NCBI GenBank assembly: GCA_012064415.1
Contig: SSNU01000187.1
Span: forward strand, 142,850 to 168,871
From: Gyrodactylus bullatarudis
Taxonomy: Eukaryota; Platyhelminthes; Monogenea; Gyrodactylidea; Gyrodactylidae
Length of the DNA: 26,022 bases
Reading direction: 5' to 3'
Below, piece after piece: positions 1-8,700 of the stretch. Both the position numbers and the translations under genes were made by a program. The stretch's first letter is position 1. Every line of letters starts with the position of its first letter. The notes below the pieces were generated by a model. The model was given only the letters and a program-made list of their open reading frames with translations, was not told the DNA's origin and did not search any database.

Positions 1-417
1 AAGAGAAAATACAGATCAAGCTTGATTTCAGCTACTATTTTAGCGATTAATGAGATATATCCTCTTGAATAAATTTGTACATTAATTAACTTTTTCTTTA
101 CTAACTAAGTATTTGAAAACTTATGAAAATGATTAGAGTTTATATAGAAATAAGTAATAGTTAATAAGTATAGCATATATATTGATAATTAAAATACTAA
201 GCCATCAACATATTTGGAAAGATAAAGATACGATGTGATTAACATTATACATAGTCGATCATAGTTTTGATTTTTAATAATTTCATGCGGTGAATAAGAA
301 ATAAACAAAACTCAATACCTAATCTATAATTTAGTTTAAATTTGATACATTTTCGTGTAAATTTGATTTTGAAGACGATTTTTGAGTAAAATAAGAAAAA
401 ATTTATAGTTGTGTTAT
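1..417. other. AT-rich sequence without recognisable gene
   Basis: No long reading frame, splice-like exon or recognisable repeat was found in this stretch. It is AT-rich background to the left of the Penelope-like copy. Confidence 0.5.
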
Positions 418-433
418 CGCCATCTAACGGTGG
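418..433 (-). promoter_or_regulatory. CTCF-like motif (candidate)
   Basis: The minus strand reads CCACCGTTAGATGGCG. Its core is close to the animal CTCF consensus CCASYAGRKGGCR, matching about 11 of 13 positions by eye. It lies immediately next to the left end of the Penelope-like RT fragment. A single match to a short motif in AT-rich DNA is weak evidence, and the site could be chance or part of the repeat. Confidence 0.2.
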
Positions 434-436
434 TTT

Positions 437-706
437 TTAGATAGTATTTGATATGCTTATTAATATTTGAATAAAACATTTGCGTTTGGTTACCCATATA
501 AAAATATAAGAAGGGGGGCAAACGTTCTCTAATTTAGCCGAACTAATGTCTAATGAAATCATTTCCCTAGATTCTATATTCAAATCTTTTACTCTTTCTA
601 AAAAATCAAAAGTATCTTTAACAACATATTTAGCATAGTACGTATGTATAGGTTGCAAGATATCAATTAACCATTTTGCTAAATTATGTTGCAGACATGA
701 CGACAA
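437..706 (-). pseudogene. Penelope-like reverse transcriptase fragment
   Basis: The minus-strand translation contains HNLAKWLIDILQPI, then YVVKDTFDFLERV, then MISLDISS. These follow the order of a Penelope-like RT N-terminal region: a 'KLAKFL..IL.PL' segment, a 'VKDSF.F' segment, and motif A with its metal-binding Asp in 'LDISS'. After motif A the similarity fades and the frame ends in unrelated residues, so the palm motif with the DD pair, the thumb and the linker to the endonuclease are missing. The fragment starts at the junction with the oppositely oriented GIY-YIG segment. Family assignment is from motif order only. Confidence 0.6.
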
Positions 707-710
707 TCTA

Positions 711-1001
711 TTGATTTACAAGTTTCAATGTGACTGTGGGGCTTCGTACATAGGACGTACTATTAGGAAGTTGTCAACAAGATGTCATGATTATCTCAAT
801 AAAGATACCGCGGTGACCAGACATCTAATACAGGAAAACCATGTTGCTACAATTTCTAATTTTTCTATTTTATACAAAAACCCAGGGGATGACAGCACAG
901 ATGTATGGGTGAAGGAGAAATTCTTCATCAACAGGTATAAACCAAATTTGTGTGTTCAAAAGAACCTTTCGTTTAATCTTCAACTACCGTGGCCTATGTG
1001 A
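711..1001 (+). pseudogene. Penelope-like GIY-YIG endonuclease domain
   Basis: The translation opens with IYKFQCDCGASYIGRTIRKL, which matches the GIY-YIG nuclease layout of Penelope-like elements: an IYK start, a Cys-containing 'C.CG..YIG.T' core with YIG as the second half of the signature, and Arg residues (R..L..R) that form the active site in this family. A downstream His/Glu segment (TRHLIQENH, and VKEKFFINRYKPNLC) fits the C-terminal part. In an intact element this domain nicks DNA and follows the RT. Here the upstream RT lies on the other strand, so this is a detached 3' fragment. It keeps an open frame of about 96 codons, which suggests moderate age. Confidence 0.7.
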
Positions 1002-1182
1002 GCTTTTTCACCTTTTTCTCTTCACTGTTGCTAATTATTGAAGAGTTTTTGGTGTTTTTTCAGCTTACATTATATTCCTATTTACATTCATGACTCTTAT
1101 ATTCTTTAACATTTACTATTTCTTTCAAAATTTGAAAATTATTATTTTTCATTCAAACTTTAACTTTTTTCATTTTCAAAGA

Positions 1183-1223
1183 GAGACCACTGATGATCCT
1201 TTGAGAAATGCGCATTTGGTTTT
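1183..1223 (+). ncRNA. Minimal hammerhead ribozyme motif (Penelope-associated)
   Basis: The core CTGATGA is at 1190-1196 and GAA at 1205-1207. A short helix II, TC...GA, spans 1197-1204. Helix III is the self-complementary ATGCGCAT at 1208-1215, followed by an unpaired T at 1216 in the cleavage-site position. Helix I pairs ACCA (1186-1189) with TGGT (1217-1220) and can extend to 7 pairs with wobbles (1183-1189 with 1217-1223). Hammerheads with a tiny palindromic helix III are known from Penelope-like elements, where two copies can act as a dimer. The motif lies about 190 bases after the GIY-YIG stop, the expected side. Helix II has only two obvious pairs, so activity is uncertain. Confidence 0.55.
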
Positions 1224-2334
1224 AAATATATCTTCTTGTATTTGAGTTTTTTGTTCTAATCTTAATTTTAATTATAATTTTTATAATAATTAGTTTTTGA
1301 GAAATACTAGACCTTTCTCTCCCTTTTCTTTTTCTACAGATAGACCAATACAAGCCAGAAGACAACATAGTCAGGTGGTAGCAAGCAACGTTGAAATCAA
1401 AAAACTCAATTTTTAAATAAATATTAAATGTATACTTTTAAAGGTTTGAATTTGAACGTAACATTTAGTTTTGGCGTCCTCGTTTGATTTCTAATTCTTT
1501 ATTGAAAGGCTTTTAAATTATAACAAGTAAAAAGTTGTTAATAGGATGGGCAAATAAAAATTTCACGATGAATATGAAAGAGAATCTCTTGCAGATTAAT
1601 TAAGAAACCAGAGACTAAATCTCTTCAGATAACGTTAAAGCTGTGAGTATTCCTATTTTTTGAGGTCTCTAACTTAGATTGAAAAGTCCCATCTGAGACT
1701 AGTTGGAAAAAACTACAAATTTTGTCCTAAATCAACAGGTTTTCTTCAGTAATAAAGTTGAAAGATAATTATAATTTTATTTTCATTAGTTCATATCCCT
1801 CTCCACCCGTCTAATATATTGAATAATTCTTAATTATTGTGTTTTTTAGTATTCTTGATATTGGGACAAATAAATCTATTATTTTAATATTGAATTTTAT
1901 CATCGATAAAAGTACATTTCAAACCAAGATTAAGAAAATTTAATTCAACGAAAAATATGTGTTTTCTGAGAATATAAACTGAAGAAAATCAACACTGACT
2001 CGATAAAAAGATTTCTTTTAAACCCTTAAGGAAACTTTAATTTTATAGGATTTTCAGATTCGATATAAAGGGATATGAGAAAATAAATTTTAATATTTTA
2101 TTTATAAAATACGAAAAATAATTTAATTTGAAAATAAAATCCTACATCCTGGATTCCATATTCAAAGATTTGTTTCACACTTAGGTGAAATTTTAGAAGT
2201 AAGTTAAAAAAGCTTTTTTAAAGATGGGTTACCCATCATGGGTATTATGGATAACTACCAAAGTCTCAATTTTTCATCAAGACCTCGAATTTGAGGAAGA
2301 ACCTCTGAAATCTATAGATCATGAAAAATTATAC
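1224..2334. other. Gene-poor AT-rich stretch
   Basis: No reading frame or exon could be supported. A T-rich segment follows the hammerhead and may be Penelope 3' untranslated sequence or flank. A small perfect palindrome, GATGGGTTACCCATC (about 2224-2238), is the only ordered feature noticed. Confidence 0.45.
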
Positions 2335-2590
2335 CATATAGAGAAAATTCTAAGTTGGCACCAAATTATTTTTTTCGAATTTGCGGTTGAAATCTTTTGC
2401 TAATTTGAAAGTGATCAAAAGTTGATCAGATCAACCTGATCACACTTTAGACAAGGAAACCGATTATCGCCATAAATATTTTGATAAACTGCTAATTATT
2501 CGGGGATTTCAATGAAGTCAAAATCCGATTTTCACAGGATGATGAGGTGTTTTTCGAAATCACATTTAGCACTACGCTAATATATGGGCA
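2335..2590 (+). repeat. Dispersed repeat family A, degraded copy
   Basis: The block shares GTGATCAAAAGTTGATC, an 'ACAAGGAAAC.G.TTATC' block and a 'TTTTCACA.GATGA.AGG' block with the copy at 4455-4760, in the same order. The first of these is also present in each arm of the large foldback at 16652-17392. Similarity was judged by eye. The boundaries are approximate and this copy has lost its ends. Confidence 0.5.
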
Positions 2591-2641
2591 TAGGAAAATT
2601 TCCTTGATCCATGATAGAATCGATAAAAGCCTGGTCTCTTA

Positions 2642-3033
2642 TTAACCCTTCATGTCCCAAATATTTTTTTCATCTCACAAAATAGAAAATTTGTAACCTT
2701 ACCGGATTAATTATGCTGATTCAGAATTTGAATTCTTTTTTGGCACTAAAGCTTAGTTATCTTCTAAACTTTGAGAGATATCGAGCAGGTGATTGTATAT
2801 TTGAAATCTACATCTTTTGTTTACGATGGTTAGTTATTTTTTTTCTGAGGCTTCAGCAAAATCGTTCGATATATTTTTTTTATATTTGACTACATTTTGA
2901 AATATTTTTGGTTAGCATCAGTGAAAGGCTATCTTTATGAATTATGCATATTTTAAGTATCTTTCAGTTCAAAATTATCATTTGAGAAAGTGTTGTATTC
3001 AACTGGTGGAGCAATGGGCCATGATGGGGTAAT
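2642..3033 (+). mobile_element. piggyBac-type MITE, copy 1
   Basis: The left end is TTAA followed by CCCTTCATGTCCCA. The right end reads TGGGCCATGATGGGG followed by TAAT, a mutated inverted copy. TTAA target sites and CCC-type termini are hallmarks of the piggyBac superfamily. The interior shares long blocks with the copies at 6598-7107 and 9962-10345, for example TTATCTTCTAAACT, GAGAGATATCGAGCAGGTGA and TATTTGAAATCTAC. It is shorter than the 510-bp copy because of internal deletion. It has no coding capacity, so it depended on a transposase in trans. It lies just beyond the 3' end of the SGSM3-like gene. Confidence 0.65.
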
Positions 3034-3461
3034 ATTCATATGAACATATTCTGGATGTTTTCTGGTAGCTAGGTTGATTTCTATGGAAATAGAAAGATTC
3101 AAAGCATACTAAAAAGATGGATTAGCAATGTACTGTAATATTTTTTTATTGGAAATAGAAAAAATAAAAATACAATATCTTGGACAAACAATTTCTGAGT
3201 TGTTAATAACAATTATTATCCATTCACAAACAGTGTTATTTACTTTAGAATCACTCACTATATGAAATACATAGGCAAAGATTTGCTTGGAAAATACATC
3301 AGCATGAACACTGTTCATTGAACAGTTACATTTACTTGTTGGCTGATAGAGATCATCAAAATTGATCAAGAATATCACCATAATATATATTAATAATGGG
3401 ATTTATATAATAATTAAATATGCGGGAGAAAATGTAACTTTGGAAGAAAGGAAAATAAGTA

Positions 3462-3467
3462 TTTAAT
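3462..3467 (-). other. Candidate poly(A) signal for the SGSM3-like gene
   Basis: The minus strand has ATTAAA here, about 180 bases past the stop codon at 3646. A canonical AATAAA on the same strand lies further on, at 3145-3150. Either could end the transcript. Nothing in the sequence decides between them, and such hexamers are common in AT-rich DNA. Confidence 0.3.
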
Positions 3468-3645
3468 ACTTATAAATGGAAAAAATAAAATTTTAAGAGT
3501 AAACTTTTTTATGACAATAGGGCTATTCTGACAAAAAATCATCACCTTTCAGATAGAGATGTTCAAACAAGAAAGGCAAAAGAGTATCTGCAATTGAATT
3601 AGGAAACAGGGCACAGTAGATAAGGGGTTTAGAAAAAATAAAATT

Positions 3646-4176
3646 TTACAGTTCCCAGCTGAAAAGATGGTGTTTGACGAGGAGATCAGTTGTGTCTTCT
3701 GCATTGAACTCTGTCACTTGAGCTGCACTTCGTGGTCGTTCGTCAATACTTGCATTATCCTCTGTGTTATCTTCATCCTCTGCCGACATGGTTGTTTTTT
3801 GTTGAGACTTTTCAGTAGTACGAGCTATTCCATTACATACTGGACTGGGAATGCTGTCTGGTTTCTTACAGTTATCATTAGGCTCCAATAAGTTTTCTGG
3901 GTCAACACTCAAGTTGAAAGAGAACTGAGATAGAACTCGAAGTTCACATTTTATCTGAACCCAAGCAGGGCTCTTCAGATAGGAATAATCGGAATACCAC
4001 TTGTTGACAGTTGATTGACTCGATACTATGGATTCAAGCCACATGTGTAAGACTTGTTCATTGAGACCATAGCGAAAGAGACATTCAAATTTATTGTCGA
4101 GATTAGCACCGAATATGGCACCCATTTTGCCATTTTTGGATAGACTACAGTATTTTTTCGATACTTTCTTAATGCT
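3646..4176 (-). CDS. SGSM3: SGSM3-like terminal exon: RUN domain end and C-terminus
   Basis: This is the last coding exon of a small G-protein signalling modulator 3-like protein. It begins after a strong acceptor (pyrimidine tract then CAG, at 4177-4180) in phase 0 and ends at TAA. Key segments are YGLNEQVLHMWLES, TVNKWYSDYSYLKSPAWVQI, KCELRVL and the end LLVKHHLFSWEL, which follow vertebrate SGSM3 in the same order (GLNEQVLHLWLE, TVEKWY, SPGWVQIKCELRVL, MLVKHHLFSWD). The RUN region of this family binds small GTPases of the Rap/Rab type. Between the RUN core and the conserved tail there is a longer, acidic, low-complexity linker (EDEDNTEDNASIDE) than in vertebrates, and the exon start also carries extra residues. 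An in-frame Met further upstream at 4308 belongs to the intron and is not used. Confidence 0.88.
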   Translation of the reverse strand, partial: SIKKVSKKYCSLSKNGKMGAIFGANLDNKFECLFRYGLNEQVLHMWLESIVSSQSTVNKWYSDYSYLKSPAWVQIKCELRVLSQFSFNLSVDPENLLEPNDNCKKPDSIPSPVCNGIARTTEKSQQKTTMSAEDEDNTEDNASIDERPRSAAQVTEFNAEDTTDLLVKHHLFSWEL

Positions 4177-4454
4177 CTGAAAGTGAGAAAGATTTGCATT
4201 AGTTTTGTAGTCGAAATTTTGTTTTTTTTCATGACTATGTTTCTTAATAGGAAATCCATCGTTCTTATTAGATTGGATATTAATCTCAATATTAATCTTG
4301 GATTCCATTCTCTTCTAAGAATTGACATACCACTGAATTCTATCACAATGGCTCGTGTGTCATTAATTACAAAATTCGTCATAACTAAAACATAGACGTC
4401 AGCATAACCAAGATACTTTGTGCACAAGGATCGAAAGAAATATGGATATTGGCT

Positions 4455-4760
4455 CAAAGAAATTCTTGATCAAGATTTTTTAGAATTTAGATCATGAGGC
4501 CCACATTCACCAAAAATTTAAAAATATTTTACTTGTGTGAAAATTATTTGAATCTTGAGTTTGAGTCAACTTCCTTTTTTTGAGTAGAGAATTTTTGTTG
4601 ATTTCAAAGTGAGAGAGTGATCAAAAGTTGATTTTTATGATCAAGATCAAACAAGGAAACTGTTTATCACAATAAACTTTATTTTCAGGGATTTTGGATC
4701 ATCAAAATTCAATTTTCACAAGATGACAAGGGGATTCTCCAAATCTGAATCTTGCATATT
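4455..4760 (+). repeat. Dispersed repeat family A, copy in last intron
   Basis: It begins with TTGATCAAGATTTTTTAGAA and TAGATCATGAGGCCC, which match the left arm of the foldback at 16652-17392. It continues with TTTTTGTTGATTTCAA and GTGATCAAAAGTTGATT in the same order. It then extends into blocks shared with 2335-2590. The copy is diverged and lies inside the 4177-6024 intron of the SGSM3-like gene. Confidence 0.6.
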
Positions 4761-5419
4761 TGATTTCTTTCATTAGTTTTTTGCTCATAAAAGTGAGAGT
4801 TTGGCGCTAAAACGAGATTTGAAATAATTTTCATAATACACTAACGAGAGTTTGTTGGAAGCTTATGAGAAGGACTCATGTACATTTCAAAATTTCAAAT
4901 CCCAGAGTGTCTATTATTAAGAAAAACTGTATTAAAGAGAGAATTTATGGTAATTAAAATTCTCATTCACTTGTTTGTTCAATAGAAAGATTTACAAACT
5001 AAAATAGAGGTGCATAGAAATTTTCAATGTTAACCTTTGAGAAGAAAAAAATGCATGAGAAAGAAATCAATTGTTACAATCAAAGTACAATACTGGATGC
5101 TCAGTTCTCAAATTGTTGAAATTGAATTTTGCATTGATGATCTCTCAGCAATCTAAAATTAGAGCGGAGGTAGTCAAGAAACTTGACAAGATCGCTGGCT
5201 GAAATAGGATTACTTTTCAAAATATCTAAAAAATATTTGATCAAAAAAGAGAAAGTCTCTCAACATTAAACTTTATTTGGCTAATTTATAAAATACTTTT
5301 TTTTATATTTTCCAAACTACTCATAAATAAATACTTCAAATTTTAAATTATTCAAAACTGTATTGGAAATTATAAATAATCAGGATAATGTAACCGACTT
5401 TTACCAGTTACATAGCAAA

Positions 5420-5790
5420 AAATATGAAAAAATTTCTAGAGTTGACGCCCATTTTCTAGAACTTTGAGCTCAAAAATTTTATTCATTTAAAAATGATAGA
5501 ATGGTCGAATAAAGTTTCTTAAGATCAAAATTTGCTGAATGTGGTCTAAGTGTTGTCTTAAGGATCGAGAAGGATTTGAATTTCTTGATCATTTACACTG
5601 CTTGAAAATCAGTGAATGTTTCGATTTGTCAACATTCTTTAAACTGAGCAGATCATGCGAAACATTGGTATCGGGTTCCTTGGCTTATTTTGATCCTGAG
5701 CCCTCTCTTTTTAAAATCAAAACAAAAATGGTAGTTTGGTGCCAACTCGAAATTCTAGAACACCAACATTTTTCTGAATAAATTTTTTCT
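5420..5790. repeat. Dispersed repeat family A, inner portion
   Basis: Blocks such as TTGCTGAATGTGGTCTAAG and a downstream CTGCTTGAAAATCAGTGAA resemble the unpaired centre of the foldback (TGCTGAATCTGGTTTTAAG and CTACTTGAAAGTCGATGAA). A GGTGCCAACTCGAAATTCTA block near the right end resembles its GGCGCTACTTCAAGATTTC segment. Judged by eye. An 80-codon open frame here is inside repeat DNA and is not a gene. Confidence 0.45.
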
Positions 5791-6024
5791 CCAGATTTTC
5801 TCTTCTTTTGTTGGTTAAAGTGGATTACATTACAGTGAATTTTCAAATAAAATTATATAACCTTTGAATCAATATGTCTAATTTTAATTTTCTGATGAAA
5901 AAGTTTAAATATTAAAAAATAAATCGAAAATTCTCAACTTCAAATTGATTACAATTAGCGGTATTTAAGCTATTTTATTATGCTAAAATTTGATATGATT
6001 ACACCTCCTTTGTTCTATACTCAC

Positions 6025-6241
6025 ATTATACAACAGTTCTTCAGGTGTTAGTACACGGCCATCTTGGTCAAGGGAAAAAGTCTTGCATAAATTCAGACGA
6101 CTATGTACTGATGTATACTGAGATTGAATCGCTTTGTTCGAAGCTTCCTCAACAAAATGCCAAGGATGGCATCCGTAATCTGATAGTGGACCTGGCCTCT
6201 TGAGGCCATGACGGAATATGTTTATCATGCTTGGTATTAGA
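6025..6241 (-). CDS. SGSM3: SGSM3-like exon: start of RUN domain
   Basis: This 217-nt exon sits between the SH3 exon and the terminal exon. The acceptor is TTATTTAG at 6242-6249 and the donor is AAT|GTGAGT at 6019-6024. Its first base completes a codon left open by the upstream exon. Read in that phase it gives LIPSMINIFRHGLKRPG, CHPWHFVEEA, VHSRLNLCKTFSLDQDGRVL and TPEELLYN. Vertebrate SGSM3 has [47 protein letters not shown] and TPEELLYR at the same place and spacing. The match is strong enough to name the family. The role is GTPase binding through the RUN fold, attached to a RabGAP. Confidence 0.9.
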
Positions 6242-6597
6242 CTAAATAAGGTAAATTAAGTTTAATTAGGGAAATTTACACTTGCAGTGATTCACTGATT
6301 AATAATCATTGATTATGAGAATTTCCTGACACAGTATCATTCCACGTTATTTTTTCAAAAAGATTTCATTATGCTATGACTAATAATATTTTTCTAATTC
6401 ATTCATGACAATATTTTATAAGTTTAACACTAGAAAACTTAATTAGCAAAAAATTAATCTTTATACAGCCTGTAATACTTAGCGGAACGATTCATAAAAT
6501 GATATAATAGGTAATGCTCTAGTTCGGGAACGACGCAAAATATTATCTACGGGCGTATTAAACATGAGCCAATGAAAATCAAGTAGGTTCTTGAGTA

Positions 6598-7107
6598 CTA
6601 ACCCTTCATGTCCCAAATTATTTTTTTCATCACAAAACTAAGAAAATTTGTACGCTGATTCTGAATCTGAATTCTTTTTTGTAAGCCGACTTATCATTTC
6701 AAAGATAATAGAAGTTAAAATTGGCATTTTTTGGCTTTAAAACCAGTTATCTTCTAAACTATAAGAGATATCGAACAGGTGATTACATATTTGAAATCTA
6801 CGACTATTGTTTTTGTGATAGAAAGTTAATTTATTTTTTTCTAAAACCTCAGCAAATAGGTTTTCAAAAAAACACTCTAAATAATTTTTAAATTTTTGAC
6901 AACATTTTCAAAAAATCACCCTTCTTCAAATAACTATGGTGTGCATCAGTGAAAAGCTATCTTTATGAATTATATATATTTTTGTAGCCCGATAAATTTC
7001 CTTTCTAATGAGGGGTAAACAAAGTGTTTTAGGTATCTTTCAGTTAAAATTATCGCTCGAGAAAGAGTTGTGTTCCACTGGTGGAACAATGGGACATGAA
7101 GGGTTAA
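6598..7107 (+). mobile_element. piggyBac-type MITE, best-preserved copy
   Basis: The terminal inverted repeats are 14 bp and perfect: CCCTTCATGTCCCA at 6602-6615 and its complement TGGGACATGAAGGG at 7090-7103. The right flank is an intact TTAA (7104-7107) and the left is CTAA (6598-6601), one change from TTAA. Just inside the right end is a perfect 16-base palindrome, GTTCCACTGGTGGAAC. There is no coding sequence. The element lies in the SGSM3-like intron 6242-7459. The termini and target site place it with piggyBac. Which autonomous element moved it is unknown, since the piggyBac fossils in this window have no visible ends to compare. Confidence 0.78.
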
Positions 7108-7459
7108 TTTCTTATTATAGCCTATTTAGATATATTCATGTGTATAAACAACCTGTTCTTGAATTAACCTATTCTTAATACAATTGTGTATGCTCTAATC
7201 GAGGAGCGAAACTTTCTATCTTATCTTTGTTTCATTTTTGTCAATCCACATTAGATTTTAATCAATAAATATAGTTTTTTTTGCTTTTCCAAGCACTCCT
7301 AATTCCATTTAAAATTAGTTTTAGGGTGTCTGATACAATGTAGGCTTCGAAGGTATTTTTGAAATCTCCAGTGACCACTGTGATAATTCAGCAAGATACT
7401 CGAAATAAATAAAAAAATTTCTTTAGGGTTTACAAAGATGTGAGAACAAATAATCTTAC

Positions 7460-7719
7460 TTTTTATGGACTAATCTTGCTATTTCAGGATTAACTGATTG
7501 ATCACCAGCAGGTGAATATTCACCGGAACGTTCATCGAGTAGCTTCACATGTGTTGAGGGGAAAAGACCCCGAAGTCCATTTATTTCACCGTACCAGCAT
7601 AGATCATCTCGACGACTCAAAACTTTAATCAGATCGTTCTTTCGAAAGCCAATCTCTTCGTTTTCTTTTCTTTGGAAATCAGCAATTGCTCGAGCTCTTT
7701 TGTATTTGTTATTAGCAGT
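7460..7719 (-). CDS. SGSM3: SGSM3-like exon: SH3 domain
   Basis: The exon was found by reading the minus strand; it is not marked by a start codon. The acceptor is TATTAG at 7720-7725, preceded by an AT repeat, and the donor is GTAAG at 7455-7459. Its 260 nt are open in one frame from phase 0 and end with two bases of a split codon, which the next exon completes. It encodes RARAIADFQRKENEEIGFRK, NDLIKVLSRRDDLCWYGEI, NGLRGLFPSTHVKLLDE and RSGEYSPAGDQSV. This is an SH3 domain (ALYDF-like start, the W of CW.GE, G.FP..(F/H)V end) and is close to the SGSM3 SH3, including the tail LDERS.EYS.AGD.SV. The SH3 binds proline-rich partners; human SGSM3 SH3 partners include connexin 43. The upstream TBC exons were not found. 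Confidence 0.88.
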
Positions 7720-8189
7720 CTAATATATATATATATCAATCTACTTTCAAGTATATATGAAAATATATAAATTTAAAAATTCACATCTATGCAGATCCTT
7801 TTAAAAGAATTCTCAAGTATCGAATCTCTCATTACTCTTGAGAAAGGTATCTTTTCCTTCTATTCAACTTTAAATAGATGATCAAAAAACAATAATAAGA
7901 GGAGATGACCAAACAAAAATATGATCATTCAGTGGTAACATATATATTTTTAGCTATTGTCTCTTATACTGCTGATGATGAAAAGGAGGAAATGGACGCC
8001 TTAAAAAGAGGATTATTCTGTGAGAGAATAACAATAACTAAAAATAATCCATTATAACTATGGCATTTTGAAGTAGTTACATCTGTTTCCGAGAGATAAA
8101 ATAGATGAGGAATCGTATTCATTCAAACTCAACAGAGTTTAGTAGAGCACAGCTCAATTTTCAAGACTATCAACACTACAACTCAGTTA
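7720..8189. other. Upstream intron sequence of the SGSM3-like gene
   Basis: The segment should be intron if the gene continues upstream. It starts with a TA dinucleotide run (about 7722-7738). I searched it for the conserved segment that precedes the SH3 in SGSM3 proteins and did not find it. An acceptor-like TCTCACAG on the minus strand near 8020 leads only into a short frame of about 17 codons. Confidence 0.4.
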
Positions 8190-8400
8190 TAAGCAGATAA
8201 AGAGGATTCTATTAATGTTAAAATCAGTTCTCTGAGTTATCTGAGAAAAAATGTAGATTTTCTTGAAAAAGCCATGAGTTTCTCTCAACCTCAATAGCCA
8301 ACCTCTTCGTTTAATTTTGATCCGAATCGCTTTAAATCTTCGAAATAGATAAAAAAATTTGAGCTCAAAGAAGATCTTCATGTCAATTAGCTTTACTTTT
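8190..8400. repeat. Dispersed repeat family B, partial copy
   Basis: It shares a block with CTTTAAATCTTCGAAAT, AAAAATTTGAGCTCAAAG and TCTTCATGTCAATTAGCTTTA with longer copies at 10440-10960 and 20160-20430. The family ends in a CATCTTCAT block similar to the tip of the 16652-17392 foldback, so families A and B may be related. The boundaries are approximate. Confidence 0.45.
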
Positions 8401-8546
8401 ATGAGATTTCAATTGGTCTATGACACTACAGTTAATCAAAGGAACAATTTGTCAACTTCTGAATCAGTAAAAAATGATCTAAAATTAGTTTTAAAATAAA
8501 ATTTATTAAAACTTAGGTCAATATTAGAATTCTCAGCCATGGTCAT

Positions 8547-8591
8547 CCAAACGTTTCGACAGTGATTGTTTTCACACGCCTTCTTCAGTGG
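8547..8591 (-). ncRNA. Hammerhead-like motif, left arm
   Basis: On the minus strand, CCA (8589-8591) is followed by CTGAAGA (8582-8588; the hammerhead consensus is CTGANGA). Next come a stem-loop with GGCG-T-GTGA pairing TCAC-TGTC, GAA (8555-8557), the self-complementary ACGT (8551-8554), one T (8550) and TGG (8547-8549), which pairs with CCA. Two differences from the right-arm copy fall in this region: one, in the stem, replaces a C with a T but keeps pairing by G-U, and the other is in the loop. Helix I is only 3 bp, so self-cleavage by a monomer is doubtful. Confidence 0.45.
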
Positions 8592-8655
8592 TACGAAGTG
8601 GGATGAAATCATGAAAGTATATAAATAGTGTTTTGTTTTTGATAAACTTGTCGTA

Positions 8656-8700
8656 CCACTGAAGAAGGCGTGTGAAGACAATCACCGTCGAAACGTTTGG
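8656..8700 (+). ncRNA. Hammerhead-like motif, right arm
   Basis: CCA (8656-8658) is followed by CTGAAGA (8659-8665), then a helix II hairpin (8667-8689; GGCG, bulged T, GTGA pairing with TCAC and CGTC), GAA (8690-8692), the self-complementary ACGT (8693-8696), T (8697) and TGG (8698-8700). The order and spacing are those of a minimal hammerhead with a palindromic helix III, as at 1183-1223. Helix II is well formed here, while helix I is short. Whether it cleaves cannot be told from sequence. Confidence 0.48.

Larger units (their letters stand above)
437..1223. mobile_element. Penelope-like element, 5'-inverted truncated copy
   Basis: Two parts of one type of retroelement sit head to head. 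A minus-strand fragment (437-706) resembles the N-terminal part of a Penelope-like reverse transcriptase. A plus-strand fragment (711-1001) is the GIY-YIG endonuclease that normally follows the RT in the same orientation, and a hammerhead motif follows at 1183-1223. The junction is near 700-710. The RT palm and thumb are missing. This geometry (5' part inverted, internal sequence lost at the junction, 3' part intact in sense) is what twin priming produces during target-primed reverse transcription. The outer ends and any target duplication were not identified. The copy cannot be autonomous. Confidence 0.65.

Noticed and set aside
4026..4457. 143-codon minus-strand frame overlapping the SGSM3-like terminal exon
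   Set aside because: It is a different frame over the same exon and intron. The other frame has clear homology to SGSM3, so this is a shadow.
5539..5781. 80-codon plus-strand frame
   Set aside because: It lies wholly in a dispersed repeat inside an SGSM3 intron and has no domain.
8436..8681. 81-codon minus-strand frame
   Set aside because: It runs through the palindrome arms and has no protein similarity; it is an accidental frame.
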